Source of the DNA: Pseudonocardia cypriaca
Lineage (GTDB): Bacteria; Actinomycetota; Actinomycetes; Mycobacteriales; Pseudonocardiaceae
Reading direction: 5' to 3'
Length of the DNA stretch: 64,000 nt
Assembly (NCBI RefSeq): GCF_006717045.1
Contig: NZ_VFPH01000001.1
Location: 1,178,001-1,242,000 of the forward strand
Program-made: the position numbers and the translations under genes
Shown here: one piece after another, positions 1-8,516 of the stretch
How the letters are laid out: every line of letters starts with the position of its first letter
How positions within the stretch are numbered: position 1 is the stretch's first letter
The notes under the pieces: generated by a model
What the model was told of the DNA's origin: nothing
The model's database searches: none
What the model saw: the letters and a program-made list of their open reading frames with translations, nothing else

Positions 1-2
1 TC

Positions 3-1298
3 GAGTGGTACGACTTCATCGTCTACGGCACGGCCGCCGCGATCATCCTGAACACCCTGTTCTTCCCCTCCGACGATCCGCTGGTCGGGACGTTGGCGGC
101 GTTCGCGACCTACGCCGTGGGGTTCCTGGCCCGCCCGCTCGGCGGGCTCGTGCTCGGTCGGCTGGGGGACCGGGTGGGGCGCAGGAGCGTCCTGGTGCTG
201 ACCCTGTTCCTGATGGGTGCGGCGACCACCGCGATCGGGCTGCTGCCGACCTACGAGCAGGTCGGGGTACTGGCGCCGATCCTGCTGGTGCTGCTGCGCC
301 TGGTGCAGGGCTTCGGCGCGGGCGGTGAGTACGCCGGCGCCGTCGTCCTCTCCGTCGAGCACGCCGACCCCCGGCGCCGGGGGCTCGCCGGCTCGGCGGC
401 GCCGCTGGGCTTCGCGGTCGCCACCCTGCTCGGCAACGGCGTGTTCTTCCTGTTCCTGCTGCTCCCGCCGGAGCAGTTCGCCTCGTGGGGCTGGCGGGTG
501 CCGTTCCTGCTCGGCGCGGTGTGCGTGCTCGTCGGGTACGTGATCCGGCGGCGGGTCGAGGAGCCGCCCGCGTTCGCGCAGGCCCGGGCGGACGCGGCGG
601 ACGCCCCGGCGTCGGGCGGCGTGTTCGCGGCGATCCGCCGGCACCCGCGCAGCTTCCTCATCGTGATCGGCTCCCGGATGGGCGAGAACGGGTTCGCCTA
701 CCTGCTGCCGGTCTTCGGCGTCGCCTACGTCTCGACGACCCTCGGACTCGGCCGCGCGGTCGCGCTCTGGGCGGTGATGGCCGCCTCCGCCGTGCAGGTC
801 ATCGCGATCCCGCTGTTCGGGCTGCTGTCCGACCACGTCGGCCGCAAGCCGGTCTACGCCGCCGGCACGCTGGCGTCGCTGCTGTGGCTGGTGCCGTTCT
901 TCCTGCTCACCGACACCGGCGTCACCGCCTGGGTGGTGCTCGCGTTCGTCGTCGGGCTGGGGGTCTGCTACCCGGCGATGCTCGCCCCGCAGGCGGCCTG
1001 GTACGCGGAGCTGTTCGACACCGAGTTCCGGCTCTCCGGCTTCGCCTTCTCCCGCGAGCTCGGCTCCCTGCTCGCCGGTGGTCTCGCGCCCTTCGTGGCC
1101 ACCGCGCTCTACGCCTGGTCGGGCCACTGGTGGCCCATCCTGGTGTTCATGGCGGTCCTCGCCGTCCTGACCATGGTCGCGCTCGCGCTCGGCCCGGAGA
1201 CCGTCCGGCGGGACCTCGACGGTCCGGCCCGCCGGGAGGACCTCGCCCCAGCACGGGAGCCGTCGCCGACCGTTCCCTCCGACGCCTCCTCGCGGTAG
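3..1298 (+). CDS. MHS-type MFS transporter, 5' end outside the window
   Basis: Secondary transporter of the metabolite:H+ symporter branch of the major facilitator superfamily, which usually imports small organic or aromatic acids. The frame is already open at the window edge and begins EWYDFIVYGTAAAIIL, the first-helix signature of this branch, so only about 10-40 N-terminal residues are missing. Further signs are the loop GRLGDRVGRRSVL after helix 2, RLVQGFGAGGEYAG in helix 4 and a second-half loop LSDHVGRKP, with about 12 hydrophobic segments in all. It converges on the carboxylase operon, the stops being only 17 bp apart. It could import the substrate of that operon, but orientation alone does not prove it. 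The family is clear; the substrate is unknown. Confidence 0.9.
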   Translation, partial: EWYDFIVYGTAAAIILNTLFFPSDDPLVGTLAAFATYAVGFLARPLGGLVLGRLGDRVGRRSVLVLTLFLMGAATTAIGLLPTYEQVGVLAPILLVLLRLVQGFGAGGEYAGAVVLSVEHADPRRRGLAGSAAPLGFAVATLLGNGVFFLFLLLPPEQFASWGWRVPFLLGAVCVLVGYVIRRRVEEPPAFAQARADAADAPASGGVFAAIRRHPRSFLIVIGSRMGENGFAYLLPVFGVAYVSTTLGLGRAVALWAVMAASAVQVIAIPLFGLLSDHVGRKPVYAAGTLASLLWLVPFFLLTDTGVTAWVVLAFVVGLGVCYPAMLAPQAAWYAELFDTEFRLSGFAFSRELGSLLAGGLAPFVATALYAWSGHWWPILVFMAVLAVLTMVALALGPETVRRDLDGPARREDLAPAREPSPTVPSDASSR

Positions 1299-1315
1299 TG
1301 GTGCGCGTGCGGCGT

Positions 1316-2170
1316 CTACCGCCGACCCCCGAGCAGGTCTGCCAGTGCGCCGACGTCGGGCAGGTCCAGGTGCGGCCGCCGTTCCGGGGGCAGGTCGGAG
1401 AACGACTGCGCATGGCCGATGCCCGTGTGGACGGCGACGGCCAGCGCGCCGCCCTTGTGCGCCATGGGCACCTCCAGCTCGGGATCGTCACCCACCACCG
1501 CGAGCTCCTGGGTGGCGACCCCGAGGCACCGGGCGGCGGTCCGCAGCGCCGGCAGCGCAGGCTTGCCGACGACGGTCACCGGTGCACCGGTGGCGTCACG
1601 GACGACGGCGGTGATCGCCCGGGAGGTGCCCAGCTGCCGCCCTTCCGCGGTGGCGAAGAACAGCGACTGGGAGGCGCTGTAGAGCTGGGCCCCGCCGAAC
1701 ACGGCGTCGCACGCGGCCTCGAGGGCGTCGAAGGTCAGCTCCTGGCGGAACCAGCCGGCCAGCACCGCGTCGGCCCGGGTCGTCCGCAGCGGGGGCACGG
1801 TCTCCAGGCCGGCCGCCTCCAGTGGCTCGGTGACCCCCTTGCCGCCGAGCACCATCACCCGCCGGTGCCCGCGCCTGCGCAGGAGGTCCACGGCGCTCGA
1901 CGCCGGTGTCAGCACCCCGTCGTCGCTCACCGGGAAGCCGAGGGCCTGGAGCGCGTGGGCGTACTGCCGGGGGGTTCGGGACGTGCCGTTCGTGAAGATC
2001 CGGAACGGCAGTCCGAGCTCGGTGAGCGTGGCGAAGAGCGGCCCGGCACCCGGCAACGGACGCAGTCCCTGGTTGTTGCGGTCGCCGAGCACGAGGGTGC
2101 CGTCCATGTCGAGGACGAGGCCGCGTACTCGCCGGAGCCGGTCGAGGACCGCGGGGTCGGGTTCAAGCAC
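1316..2170 (-). CDS. HAD-superfamily (NagD/IIA-like) phosphatase
   Basis: Predicted Mg2+-dependent phosphohydrolase of 284 residues. Motif I is LVLDMDGTLVLGD near residue 20, motif II is FTNGTS near residue 60, and motif IV is VVGDDPELEVPMAHKGG near residue 235. The large cap between motifs II and III fits subclass IIA (NagD, 4-nitrophenylphosphatase, pyridoxal phosphatase). The GTG start lies inside the end of the carboxyltransferase gene (8-bp overlap), so it is the last gene of the operon. A HAD-family subunit also belongs to the anaerobic phenylphosphate carboxylase of Thauera. By analogy this protein may remove phosphate from a phosphorylated carboxylation intermediate or from a dead-end product; that role is inference. 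Confidence 0.82.
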   Translation of the reverse strand: MLEPDPAVLDRLRRVRGLVLDMDGTLVLGDRNNQGLRPLPGAGPLFATLTELGLPFRIFTNGTSRTPRQYAHALQALGFPVSDDGVLTPASSAVDLLRRRGHRRVMVLGGKGVTEPLEAAGLETVPPLRTTRADAVLAGWFRQELTFDALEAACDAVFGGAQLYSASQSLFFATAEGRQLGTSRAITAVVRDATGAPVTVVGKPALPALRTAARCLGVATQELAVVGDDPELEVPMAHKGGALAVAVHTGIGHAQSFSDLPPERRPHLDLPDVGALADLLGGRR

Positions 2171-3656
2171 GGGCCCCTCCCTCCCTGCGACGGTGCACGG
2201 AGAGGCGCAGGTTCGGCTTCGCCAGTGCCAGGTCGTGCACGCTCCGCCGCTCCCCGAGCTCGCCGAGCAGGCGGAGAACCGGGGCGAGGTCCGGGTTGTG
2301 GTGGTCCGGGGCCGGTCCGGCGGCGAGCATCGCGTCGACCTGCTCGGCGGGCATGTGCGCGCGCAGCAGCAGCTCCTCGTCGCTGATCGAGGAGCCGAAC
2401 TGGCGGCGCAGCTCCGCCGGGGTCGGCGGATCCGGTTCCGCGGCGAGCTCCCGGGCCCGCGGCCGGTCGAGGATGCGGTCCTGAACTTGCGGTTCGATGG
2501 GCGCGGTCGGACGGCCGAAGCTGCCGAGCACGTAGCGGATCACCTGGTCGGGCACGTTCGCGTACCGCTCGCCCATGACCCCGCTCATGACGTTGAACAG
2601 CGCCTGGGAGACGACCATCTGCGGGAACGGCGTCACCATGATCGGGTGGCCCAGCTCGGCGCGGACCCGGCCGACCTCCTCGATCAGGCTCTCGAAGCGG
2701 TCCTCCATCCCGATCTCGCCCAGCTGGCGCCGGGTCGTGGTCAGCACCCCGCCTGCGATCTGGTGGTGGAGGAACGCGGCGTCGAAATCCTGCGGCCGGC
2801 CGGCCGGCAGCTCATCGGCCTCGGCGAGCCGGCGGAAGAAGTCGCAGGCCAGACCCAGGGCGCGGTCGTCGACGTCGACGCGGTGCCCCATCTCCCGCAG
2901 GTTGGCCACCGTGCGTCGCACTTCGGGCAGTGACGAGCCGTTGCCCAGCACCCCGCAGCCGGTCTGCAGGACCTGCACCCCGAGGTCCGACGCGATCGAG
3001 TAGGTCATGGGAGACAGCCCGATGGTGGCGTGGGAGTGCAGCTCGAGCGGTGTGTCCAGCAGCTCCGCCTTGATCGCAGGCAGCAGCGTGCGGGCCCGCT
3101 CGGCGGTGAGGATTCCCGCCGGGTCCTTCACGTAGACGCGGTCGATGTCCGGGCACTCACGCATCTGGCGGGCGAGGTCGGCGTAGAAGGCGTCGTCGTG
3201 CACCGCGCTGATCGTGAACGTCAGCGCGCCGACCACCTCGTCGACGCCGGCCCGCTTGAGGCGGCGGGCGGTGGCGCGTGCGGCGTCCATGTCGTGCATC
3301 GGGTCGAGCACGACCACCCGGTCGATGCCGTTGGCGACCAGCCGGTCGTAGACGAGCTGCATCGTCTCGGGGTGGGAGTTCTGCCAGGAGATGAATCGGA
3401 AGCCCGTGCCGATGAACTGCAGCTTCGTCCTCGGCATGAGGCGCCGGGTGCGTCGGAACAGCTCCCACGGGTCCTCGCGATGGGTGCGCACCAGCATGCC
3501 CATCGCCGTGCTGGAGCTGTAGTCGAGCGCGCGGAAACCGACCCGTTCCAGCAGCGGCGCGACCTGCAGCACGTGGGCGGTCCGCAGGGCGGCCGCACCC
3601 CAAAGGCTCTGATTGCCGTCGCGCAGCGAGACGTCGACGAGTTCGACCTGAGCCAT
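2163..3656 (-). CDS. Biotin-dependent carboxyltransferase, PycB/OadA-like
   Basis: Carboxyltransferase subunit (497 aa) of a multi-subunit biotin enzyme; it moves CO2 from carboxybiotin to an acceptor. The TIM barrel starts with VELVDVSLRDGNQSL (metal Asp and catalytic Gln), contains VYVKDPAGILT (the carbamylated-lysine strand in this family) and LELHSHATIGLS (metal His-x-His). The C-terminal part has the helical PYC_OADA features (PFPQMVVSQALFNVM). It carries no biotin domain, which is encoded separately upstream. Two pocket segments differ from pyruvate or oxaloacetate enzymes: the usual GGATFD.A.RF is SSSTAMGMLVRTH, and LLRGxN is FIGTGFRF. The acceptor is therefore probably not pyruvate. 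It starts directly after the biotin carboxylase stop, so translation is probably coupled. Confidence 0.88.
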   Translation of the reverse strand: MAQVELVDVSLRDGNQSLWGAAALRTAHVLQVAPLLERVGFRALDYSSSTAMGMLVRTHREDPWELFRRTRRLMPRTKLQFIGTGFRFISWQNSHPETMQLVYDRLVANGIDRVVVLDPMHDMDAARATARRLKRAGVDEVVGALTFTISAVHDDAFYADLARQMRECPDIDRVYVKDPAGILTAERARTLLPAIKAELLDTPLELHSHATIGLSPMTYSIASDLGVQVLQTGCGVLGNGSSLPEVRRTVANLREMGHRVDVDDRALGLACDFFRRLAEADELPAGRPQDFDAAFLHHQIAGGVLTTTRRQLGEIGMEDRFESLIEEVGRVRAELGHPIMVTPFPQMVVSQALFNVMSGVMGERYANVPDQVIRYVLGSFGRPTAPIEPQVQDRILDRPRARELAAEPDPPTPAELRRQFGSSISDEELLLRAHMPAEQVDAMLAAGPAPDHHNPDLAPVLRLLGELGERRSVHDLALAKPNLRLSVHRRREGGARA

Positions 3657-5024
3657 CTACGGCACCCCCACGACGTCGGGCCGGCGGATCGCGAGGAACC
3701 GCTCGAAGAACGCGGTGTCGACGCCCCCGGCGGCGAACTCGGGGTCGGCCAGCAGCGCCTGGTGCATCGGCACGGTGGTCGGCACGCCGTCGATCCGCAG
3801 CAGGTCCAGCGCGGCCCGCGCCCTGGCCAGGGCGTCGGCCCGGTCGACGCCGTGCACGATCAGCTTGGCCAGGAGGGAGTCGTAGTAGGGCGGCACGACC
3901 GAGCCGCTCTGCACGTGGGTGTCGACGCGGATGCCGTCGCCGGCCGGCAGGACAACGCGCTCTATCCGCCCGGGGGAGGGGCGGAAGTCGTGCGCCCACT
4001 CCTCGGCGTTGATCCGGCACTCCACCGCGTGCCCGGTGAGAGCGACGTCCTCCTGGCGCATGCGCAGCGCCAGCCCCTCGGCCACGGCGAGCTGCTCGGC
4101 GACCAGGTCGATCCCCGTGACCATCTCGGTGACCGGGTGCTCCACCTGGATCCGGGCGTTCATCTCGAGGAAGTGGAAGGTGTCCCGCTCCCGGTCGTAG
4201 AGCAGTTCGACGGTACCCAGCCCGCGGTAGCCGAGGTGCGTGGCGAGCGTGGTCGCCGCGGCCGCCATCTCCGCGCGGATGCGCTCCGACAGCAGTGGCG
4301 CGGGTGCCTCTTCGAACAGCTTCTGGTAGCGGCGTTGTACCGAGCAGTCGCGGTCGCCCAGCGCCACTGCACGGGCGCCGTCGCCCAGCACCTGCACCTC
4401 GACGTGCCGGCCGGAGGCGACGAACCGTTCCAGGTACACCCGGGGGTCGCCGAACGCGGCGGCGGCTTCGGAAACCGCGATGTCGAGCGTCTGCGGCAGC
4501 TCGTCGGGCGAGCGGACGAGCTTCATGCCGCGACCGCCACCGCCGCCCACGGCCTTCACCAGAAGCGGATAGCCCACCTCGGCGGCCACGGCCTGCGCAC
4601 CTGCCAGGTCGGCGGCCTCGCCACCGGGCACCACCGGCAGCCCCGCGGCGAGCGCGTGCGATCGGGCGCGCAGCTTGTCCCCGACCGCTTCGAGGGTCTC
4701 CGGTGCCGGCCCGACGAAGACGATCCCGGAATCTCGACAGGCCCGCGCCAGCGACGGGTTCTCCGACAGGAAGCCGTATCCGGGGTGCACGGCGCCGGCC
4801 TCGACCGCCTTCGCCGCCCGCACGACCGCGGCCGGGTCCAGGTAGGACTCCGCCGCCGGTGCGGGGCCGAGCCGCACGACCCGGTCGGCCAGCCGGGCCG
4901 GCAGCGCGTCGAGGTCGGCGTCGGAGGCGGCGAGCACCGACTCGATGCCGAGCCGCGCGCAGGTGCGGATCACCCGGGCGGCGATCTCACCGCGGTTGGC
5001 GATCAGCAACCGACGGATCCTCAT
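3657..5024 (-). CDS. Biotin carboxylase subunit (AccC/PycA-like)
   Basis: ATP-dependent carboxylation of the biotin carried by the neighbouring carrier protein (455 aa, normal length for a free-standing subunit). The N-terminal domain begins RRLLIANRGEIAARVIRTC. The ATP-grasp glycine loop is KAVGGGGGRGMKLV. Later motifs are LGDRDCSVQRRYQKLFEEAP (bicarbonate and nucleotide site) and EMNARIQVEHPVTEMVTGID (Mg and catalytic residues). Everything needed for activity appears present. The start overlaps the carrier-protein stop (ATGA), and the stop abuts the carboxyltransferase start. Such subunits serve acyl-CoA, pyruvate and other carboxylases alike, so this gene does not reveal the acceptor. Confidence 0.95.
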   Translation of the reverse strand: MRIRRLLIANRGEIAARVIRTCARLGIESVLAASDADLDALPARLADRVVRLGPAPAAESYLDPAAVVRAAKAVEAGAVHPGYGFLSENPSLARACRDSGIVFVGPAPETLEAVGDKLRARSHALAAGLPVVPGGEAADLAGAQAVAAEVGYPLLVKAVGGGGGRGMKLVRSPDELPQTLDIAVSEAAAAFGDPRVYLERFVASGRHVEVQVLGDGARAVALGDRDCSVQRRYQKLFEEAPAPLLSERIRAEMAAAATTLATHLGYRGLGTVELLYDRERDTFHFLEMNARIQVEHPVTEMVTGIDLVAEQLAVAEGLALRMRQEDVALTGHAVECRINAEEWAHDFRPSPGRIERVVLPAGDGIRVDTHVQSGSVVPPYYDSLLAKLIVHGVDRADALARARAALDLLRIDGVPTTVPMHQALLADPEFAAGGVDTAFFERFLAIRRPDVVGVP

Positions 5025-5488
5025 GCCGGCTCCAGGAGCAGCAGGACCGCGTCGGTGGCGGCGAACTGGCCGTTGTCCGTGCGGAACTCCACGACCGTGC
5101 CGCGGACGCCGGCGTGCACCGGCGTCATCATCTTCATCGTCTCGACGATCCCGACGACCGTCTCCTCGTCGACCCGGTCACCGACGTCGACGAAGGGTGG
5201 TGCGCCCGGCTTCGGCGCCCGGTAGAAGGTGCCCAGCAGTGGCGGATGCACCGCGACCAGACCGTCGGGCACCGCGGCGCGCGGCGCCCGGTTCTCGACG
5301 TGGACCGCGGGCTCGCCGCCGCCTTCCACCGCGGGTCGGCGCAGCACCTGCTGCTCCACGGTCCATGCGGATGCGCCCTCGCGGCGCACCGTGAGGGTGA
5401 GGTGCTCCAGCTCCAGGTGGAGCTCGTCCAAGCCGCTGGAGTCGAGCACACGCAGCACGTCGCGGACGTCGTCGGGACTCAGGTCCAC
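5021..5488 (-). CDS. Biotin carboxyl carrier protein (AccB-like)
   Basis: Small biotinylated carrier (155 aa). The C-terminal biotinyl domain opens with PLLGTFYRAPKPG, the AccB thumb region, and carries the biotinylation site GIVETMKMM with the target lysine at residue 119. The motif has Thr where EAMKM is usual. The N-terminus, DLSPDDVRDVLRVLDSSGLDELHLEL, matches AccB-type leaders. I chose the GTG at 5488: it lies one base after the stop of the upstream phosphotransferase gene and has GGGAG at the right distance, whereas an ATG at 5542 would overlap that gene by 53 bp. The carrier is shared by the biotin carboxylase and carboxyltransferase encoded downstream. Confidence 0.88.
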   Translation of the reverse strand: MDLSPDDVRDVLRVLDSSGLDELHLELEHLTLTVRREGASAWTVEQQVLRRPAVEGGGEPAVHVENRAPRAAVPDGLVAVHPPLLGTFYRAPKPGAPPFVDVGDRVDEETVVGIVETMKMMTPVHAGVRGTVVEFRTDNGQFAATDAVLLLLEPA

Positions 5489-5489
5489 G

Positions 5490-6581
5490 TCAGCTCCCGG
5501 GAGATCGCTTGCCGAGCACGGTGAAAACGTGGTCGAAGGCACGGGCGGCCGGGGCGGCGGCGGGGGCTGTGCGAGCGGCGTCCTTCTTCGCCCACACCGT
5601 CTCCGGCCGGCTCTGCAGCAGGAAGACGTTCTCGCCCGGCGGCGCGGTGCGCGACACCGCCCACTCGATGTCCTGCGGGCAGCCGTAGTGGGCCTCGACC
5701 CTCCGGCCGATCGCGACGAGCTCGGCGATCTCCTCGTCGCCGAGCGCCGGGACGTCCCGCAGCTGCGCGGGCACGTCGGTCTCCACGATTCCGTGCCCGC
5801 TGGGATCCGGCTGGTGCCATCGGGTCTTCGTCGACACCGTTCGCCGGACGATCTCGCCGGTGACCTTGCTGACCACGAACGAGTCGGGGGTGACGTCCCC
5901 GCCGACCACCGCCGAGCCGAGACCCCAGCCGGCGTCGATCGCGATGACGGAGCGGTCGCCGGTCAGCGGGCTGCGGGTGAACATCACGCCGGAGCTGCGA
6001 GCGCCGACCATCTGCTGGACGACGACGGCCATCGCGAGATCGGTCTCGGGGATGCCGCGACGTCGCCGGTAGGTCACCGACTCGACGCTGTACAGGCTCG
6101 CCCAGCAGCGGCGCACGTGCTCGACCACCGAACCCCCGCCGCTGACCCACAGGTAGGTGTCCTGCAAGCCCGCGAAGCTCGCCTCGGCACTGTCCTCGCT
6201 CGTCGCGCTGGACCGCACTGCCACCGGTAGGTCGCGCCGGCCGGCCTCCGCGCACAGCCGCTCGTAGTGCGCGGTGATCGCCTCGACGACCGATGGCGGC
6301 AGCGGCGCCGACTCCACCGCCGCCCGGATCAGGGCGGTCTCCGCGGCCAGCGCTCCCGGGTCGTCCGGGTCGAGGGCCTTCACTCGCTCCGCGATCGGCT
6401 CGGCCCGCACCGTCAGGTGCAGGGCGACCTGCTGGAAGGCGGCGGTCGTGACCACGAACCCGTCGGGCACGCGGATCCCGGCGCGCAGCAGCTCGCCGAG
6501 GCTCGCGCCCTTGCCGCCCGCCGAGTGCACGTCGTCGCGGCCGATGTCCGCGAAGGGCAGGACCGGAAGGGACGTCGTCAT
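5490..6581 (-). CDS. PEP synthase / phenylphosphate synthase-like ATP-binding subunit
   Basis: This 363-aa protein corresponds to the N-terminal nucleotide-binding domain of PEP synthase (pyruvate, water dikinase) as a separate subunit. Visible motifs are GGKGASLGELLRAGIRVPDGF near residues 23-43, VAVRSSATSEDSAEASFAGL near 120, and QMVGARSSGVMFTRSPLTG and DIEWAV further on. The family uses ATP to phosphorylate a histidine on a mobile domain, here on the protein encoded upstream. Size and division resemble the 40-kDa subunit of Thauera phenylphosphate synthase. A conventional PEP synthase would be about 800 aa in one chain. The last ~25 residues are Ala-rich and look like a linker. The substrate is unknown. 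Confidence 0.85.
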   Translation of the reverse strand: MTTSLPVLPFADIGRDDVHSAGGKGASLGELLRAGIRVPDGFVVTTAAFQQVALHLTVRAEPIAERVKALDPDDPGALAAETALIRAAVESAPLPPSVVEAITAHYERLCAEAGRRDLPVAVRSSATSEDSAEASFAGLQDTYLWVSGGGSVVEHVRRCWASLYSVESVTYRRRRGIPETDLAMAVVVQQMVGARSSGVMFTRSPLTGDRSVIAIDAGWGLGSAVVGGDVTPDSFVVSKVTGEIVRRTVSTKTRWHQPDPSGHGIVETDVPAQLRDVPALGDEEIAELVAIGRRVEAHYGCPQDIEWAVSRTAPPGENVFLLQSRPETVWAKKDAARTAPAAAPAARAFDHVFTVLGKRSPGS

Positions 6582-6591
6582 CGGGCCCCCA

Positions 6592-8412
6592 TCAACCGAG
6601 GATCGTGACGATGCCGCGGTCGCCGTCGACGTGGAGGCGGTCGCCGGTCTTGATCCGGGCAGTGGCCTGGCCGGTGCCGACGACCGCCGGCATGCCGTAC
6701 TCGCGGGCCACGATCGCGGCGTGCGACATCGTGCCGCCGATGTCGGAGACGGCCGCGGCGATCTTGCCGAACACCGGGCCCCAGCTCGGTGCCGTCACGG
6801 GGCAGACCAGGATCTCGCCCTCGCGGATCTGGCCGATCTCGTTGACGTTCGAGAGCACCCGTGCGGTCCCCTCGACCACCCCCGGTGCGGCGGCGTAGCC
6901 GCGGACGACGTTCTCCTCCAGTTCGTCGCCACCCAGCCAGGTCTGCACCGTCTCGTCGGTGACGCCCCACAGCATCTGCACGGCGGGGTCGTTGAGCGCC
7001 TCGGGAACCGGGCCCAGTGCCGGTGGTGGCGACCAACCGGCGAGCGCCTCGACGATCCGCTTGCGTTCGGCGACGATCGGCTGCCAGTGCCGTGCGCCCA
7101 GCTCGGTGCCGCCGGACGCCCAGGCGAGCATGACGTCGACGAGGGCGTCCTCGGCCTCCACGTGCCGCAGGTGGAACACGTCCTCGGCCTCCGCGAGAAC
7201 CCCGCGGTCGGCCAGCAGCCGCCCGAAGGCCCGGATCTTCTGGAAGAACCGGGTGGTGAACCAGTGCTCGCAGTAGAACTTGTGCGACTCGATGTACGGG
7301 AAGACCTGGCGGCACAGGCCGAGCATCTGGTCGAAGGCGGCTCTCTCGTCGTCGCCGCCCAGCAGCGCCCGGTACTCCTCGGCGATCCGTTCCCGCTCTG
7401 CAGCGAGCCGCTCGGTCGGACGGGTCAGGTCCTCCCCGGCACGGATCTGTTCGACGTAGCGGGGGAGCGCGGCGAACGGCACGGTCAGGTCGTCGGCCCA
7501 GGACAGGTGGTGGTGGTAGAAGCCGTCCCCGACCGACACGTTGAACCAGGGATCCTTGGCCTCCTCCAGGGCCGCCAGCCAGCGTTCCCCGGCGTCACCG
7601 CGCTCTCCGACCGCGCTGAGCACCTTGGCCGGTTCGTTGCCCTCGACGAACAGGTCGGCGAGATCGAGCTCCACGGCGAGAGCGGCGAGCTTCTTCAGCT
7701 CGTCGTCCGGCCGGTACATGGTCACGTCCATGCCGGCCACCATCCGGGCCACCGCCTGGTCGCCGATCTCCGGGAACGCCTGCCTGCAGAACCCGAAGAA
7801 GACCACGTACGCGCCGTATCCGAGCATCAGGAACTCGGTGTGGTGGTGCCACATCTTGGAGTACAGGTCGATGCAGCGGTGGAAGTTCTCCCGCACCAGG
7901 TGGTTGGTCGCGTAGCCGCGGGATCCGGTGACCACCTCGAGGTCGTCGAGCTCGTCGAGCTGCGGCACCTCGACGGCCTCGATCTCGGCGATCAGCGCCT
8001 CGATGCGCTGTTGCCAGCCCTCGTACAGGCGGTCCCAGTTGGCGTAGTAGTAGCCGGCGCGCTCCTGGAAGTGGGCCAGCCGCTCGGCCTGCTTCGCCTC
8101 GTCGAGCACCGGGTTGGCCGTGATGTACACCCGGCCGTTCAGGATCCGGTACTCGATCCCCATCGTGGTCGGGAACGCGAACAGCCGCGCGGTGTTGGCC
8201 CCGATCGCGGTGTACGGGATCTCCGAGGTGATCCCGTCGAAGGCGGGGACAACTTCGGGGAAGTGCATCGAGTTGTAGAACCAGAACCGCTGATCGTCCT
8301 CGGGCTGGAAGCGGGTGAAGTAGGGGTACAGCGCCTCCCACCCTTCCGCGCCGGGGACGTCAGCGATCTGGGACGGCAGCGGGAAGGATCGCTCGCCGGC
8401 GGGCTGGGACAT
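6592..8412 (-). CDS. PEP-utilising mobile-domain subunit, phenylphosphate synthase alpha-like
   Basis: The C-terminus (residues ~490-606) is the PEP-utiliser mobile domain. The phosphorylatable histidine is His564 in GGTMSHAAIVAREYGMPAVV, followed by a typical GDRLHVDGDRGIVTIL tail. The ~480-residue N-terminal region is not the PEP synthase barrel. It is rich in Trp/Tyr and helices (YFTRFQPEDDQRFWFY near the start) and probably binds the phosphoryl acceptor. At 606 aa it is close to the 70-kDa phenylphosphate synthase subunit. I chose the ATG at 8412 because GGAGG precedes it at proper spacing; the frame stays open upstream to 8475 with low-complexity Arg-rich sequence. It is the first gene of the carboxylase operon. 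Rifampin phosphotransferases share these domains but are fused and ordered differently. Confidence 0.82.
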   Translation of the reverse strand: MSQPAGERSFPLPSQIADVPGAEGWEALYPYFTRFQPEDDQRFWFYNSMHFPEVVPAFDGITSEIPYTAIGANTARLFAFPTTMGIEYRILNGRVYITANPVLDEAKQAERLAHFQERAGYYYANWDRLYEGWQQRIEALIAEIEAVEVPQLDELDDLEVVTGSRGYATNHLVRENFHRCIDLYSKMWHHHTEFLMLGYGAYVVFFGFCRQAFPEIGDQAVARMVAGMDVTMYRPDDELKKLAALAVELDLADLFVEGNEPAKVLSAVGERGDAGERWLAALEEAKDPWFNVSVGDGFYHHHLSWADDLTVPFAALPRYVEQIRAGEDLTRPTERLAAERERIAEEYRALLGGDDERAAFDQMLGLCRQVFPYIESHKFYCEHWFTTRFFQKIRAFGRLLADRGVLAEAEDVFHLRHVEAEDALVDVMLAWASGGTELGARHWQPIVAERKRIVEALAGWSPPPALGPVPEALNDPAVQMLWGVTDETVQTWLGGDELEENVVRGYAAAPGVVEGTARVLSNVNEIGQIREGEILVCPVTAPSWGPVFGKIAAAVSDIGGTMSHAAIVAREYGMPAVVGTGQATARIKTGDRLHVDGDRGIVTILG

Positions 8413-8493
8413 CGTTGTCCTCCACTGTCTCCTCGGCTCAGGTGTTCGGCGTCGCCGACGGTCGCCGAGGGCCACGTGCCTGGCAACCCGACC

Positions 8494-8510
8494 TTTTCAC
8501 TGGCCGGAAG
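8494..8510. promoter_or_regulatory. Candidate IclR operator upstream of the carboxylase operon
   Basis: TTTTC-N7-GGAAG, an imperfect inverted repeat in the 104-bp gap between the IclR gene and the first operon gene. It has the same architecture as the site at 9327-9343 in front of the regulator gene. Assignment to IclR is inference from position and the shared pattern. Confidence 0.4.
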
Positions 8511-8516
8511 AGTTCC

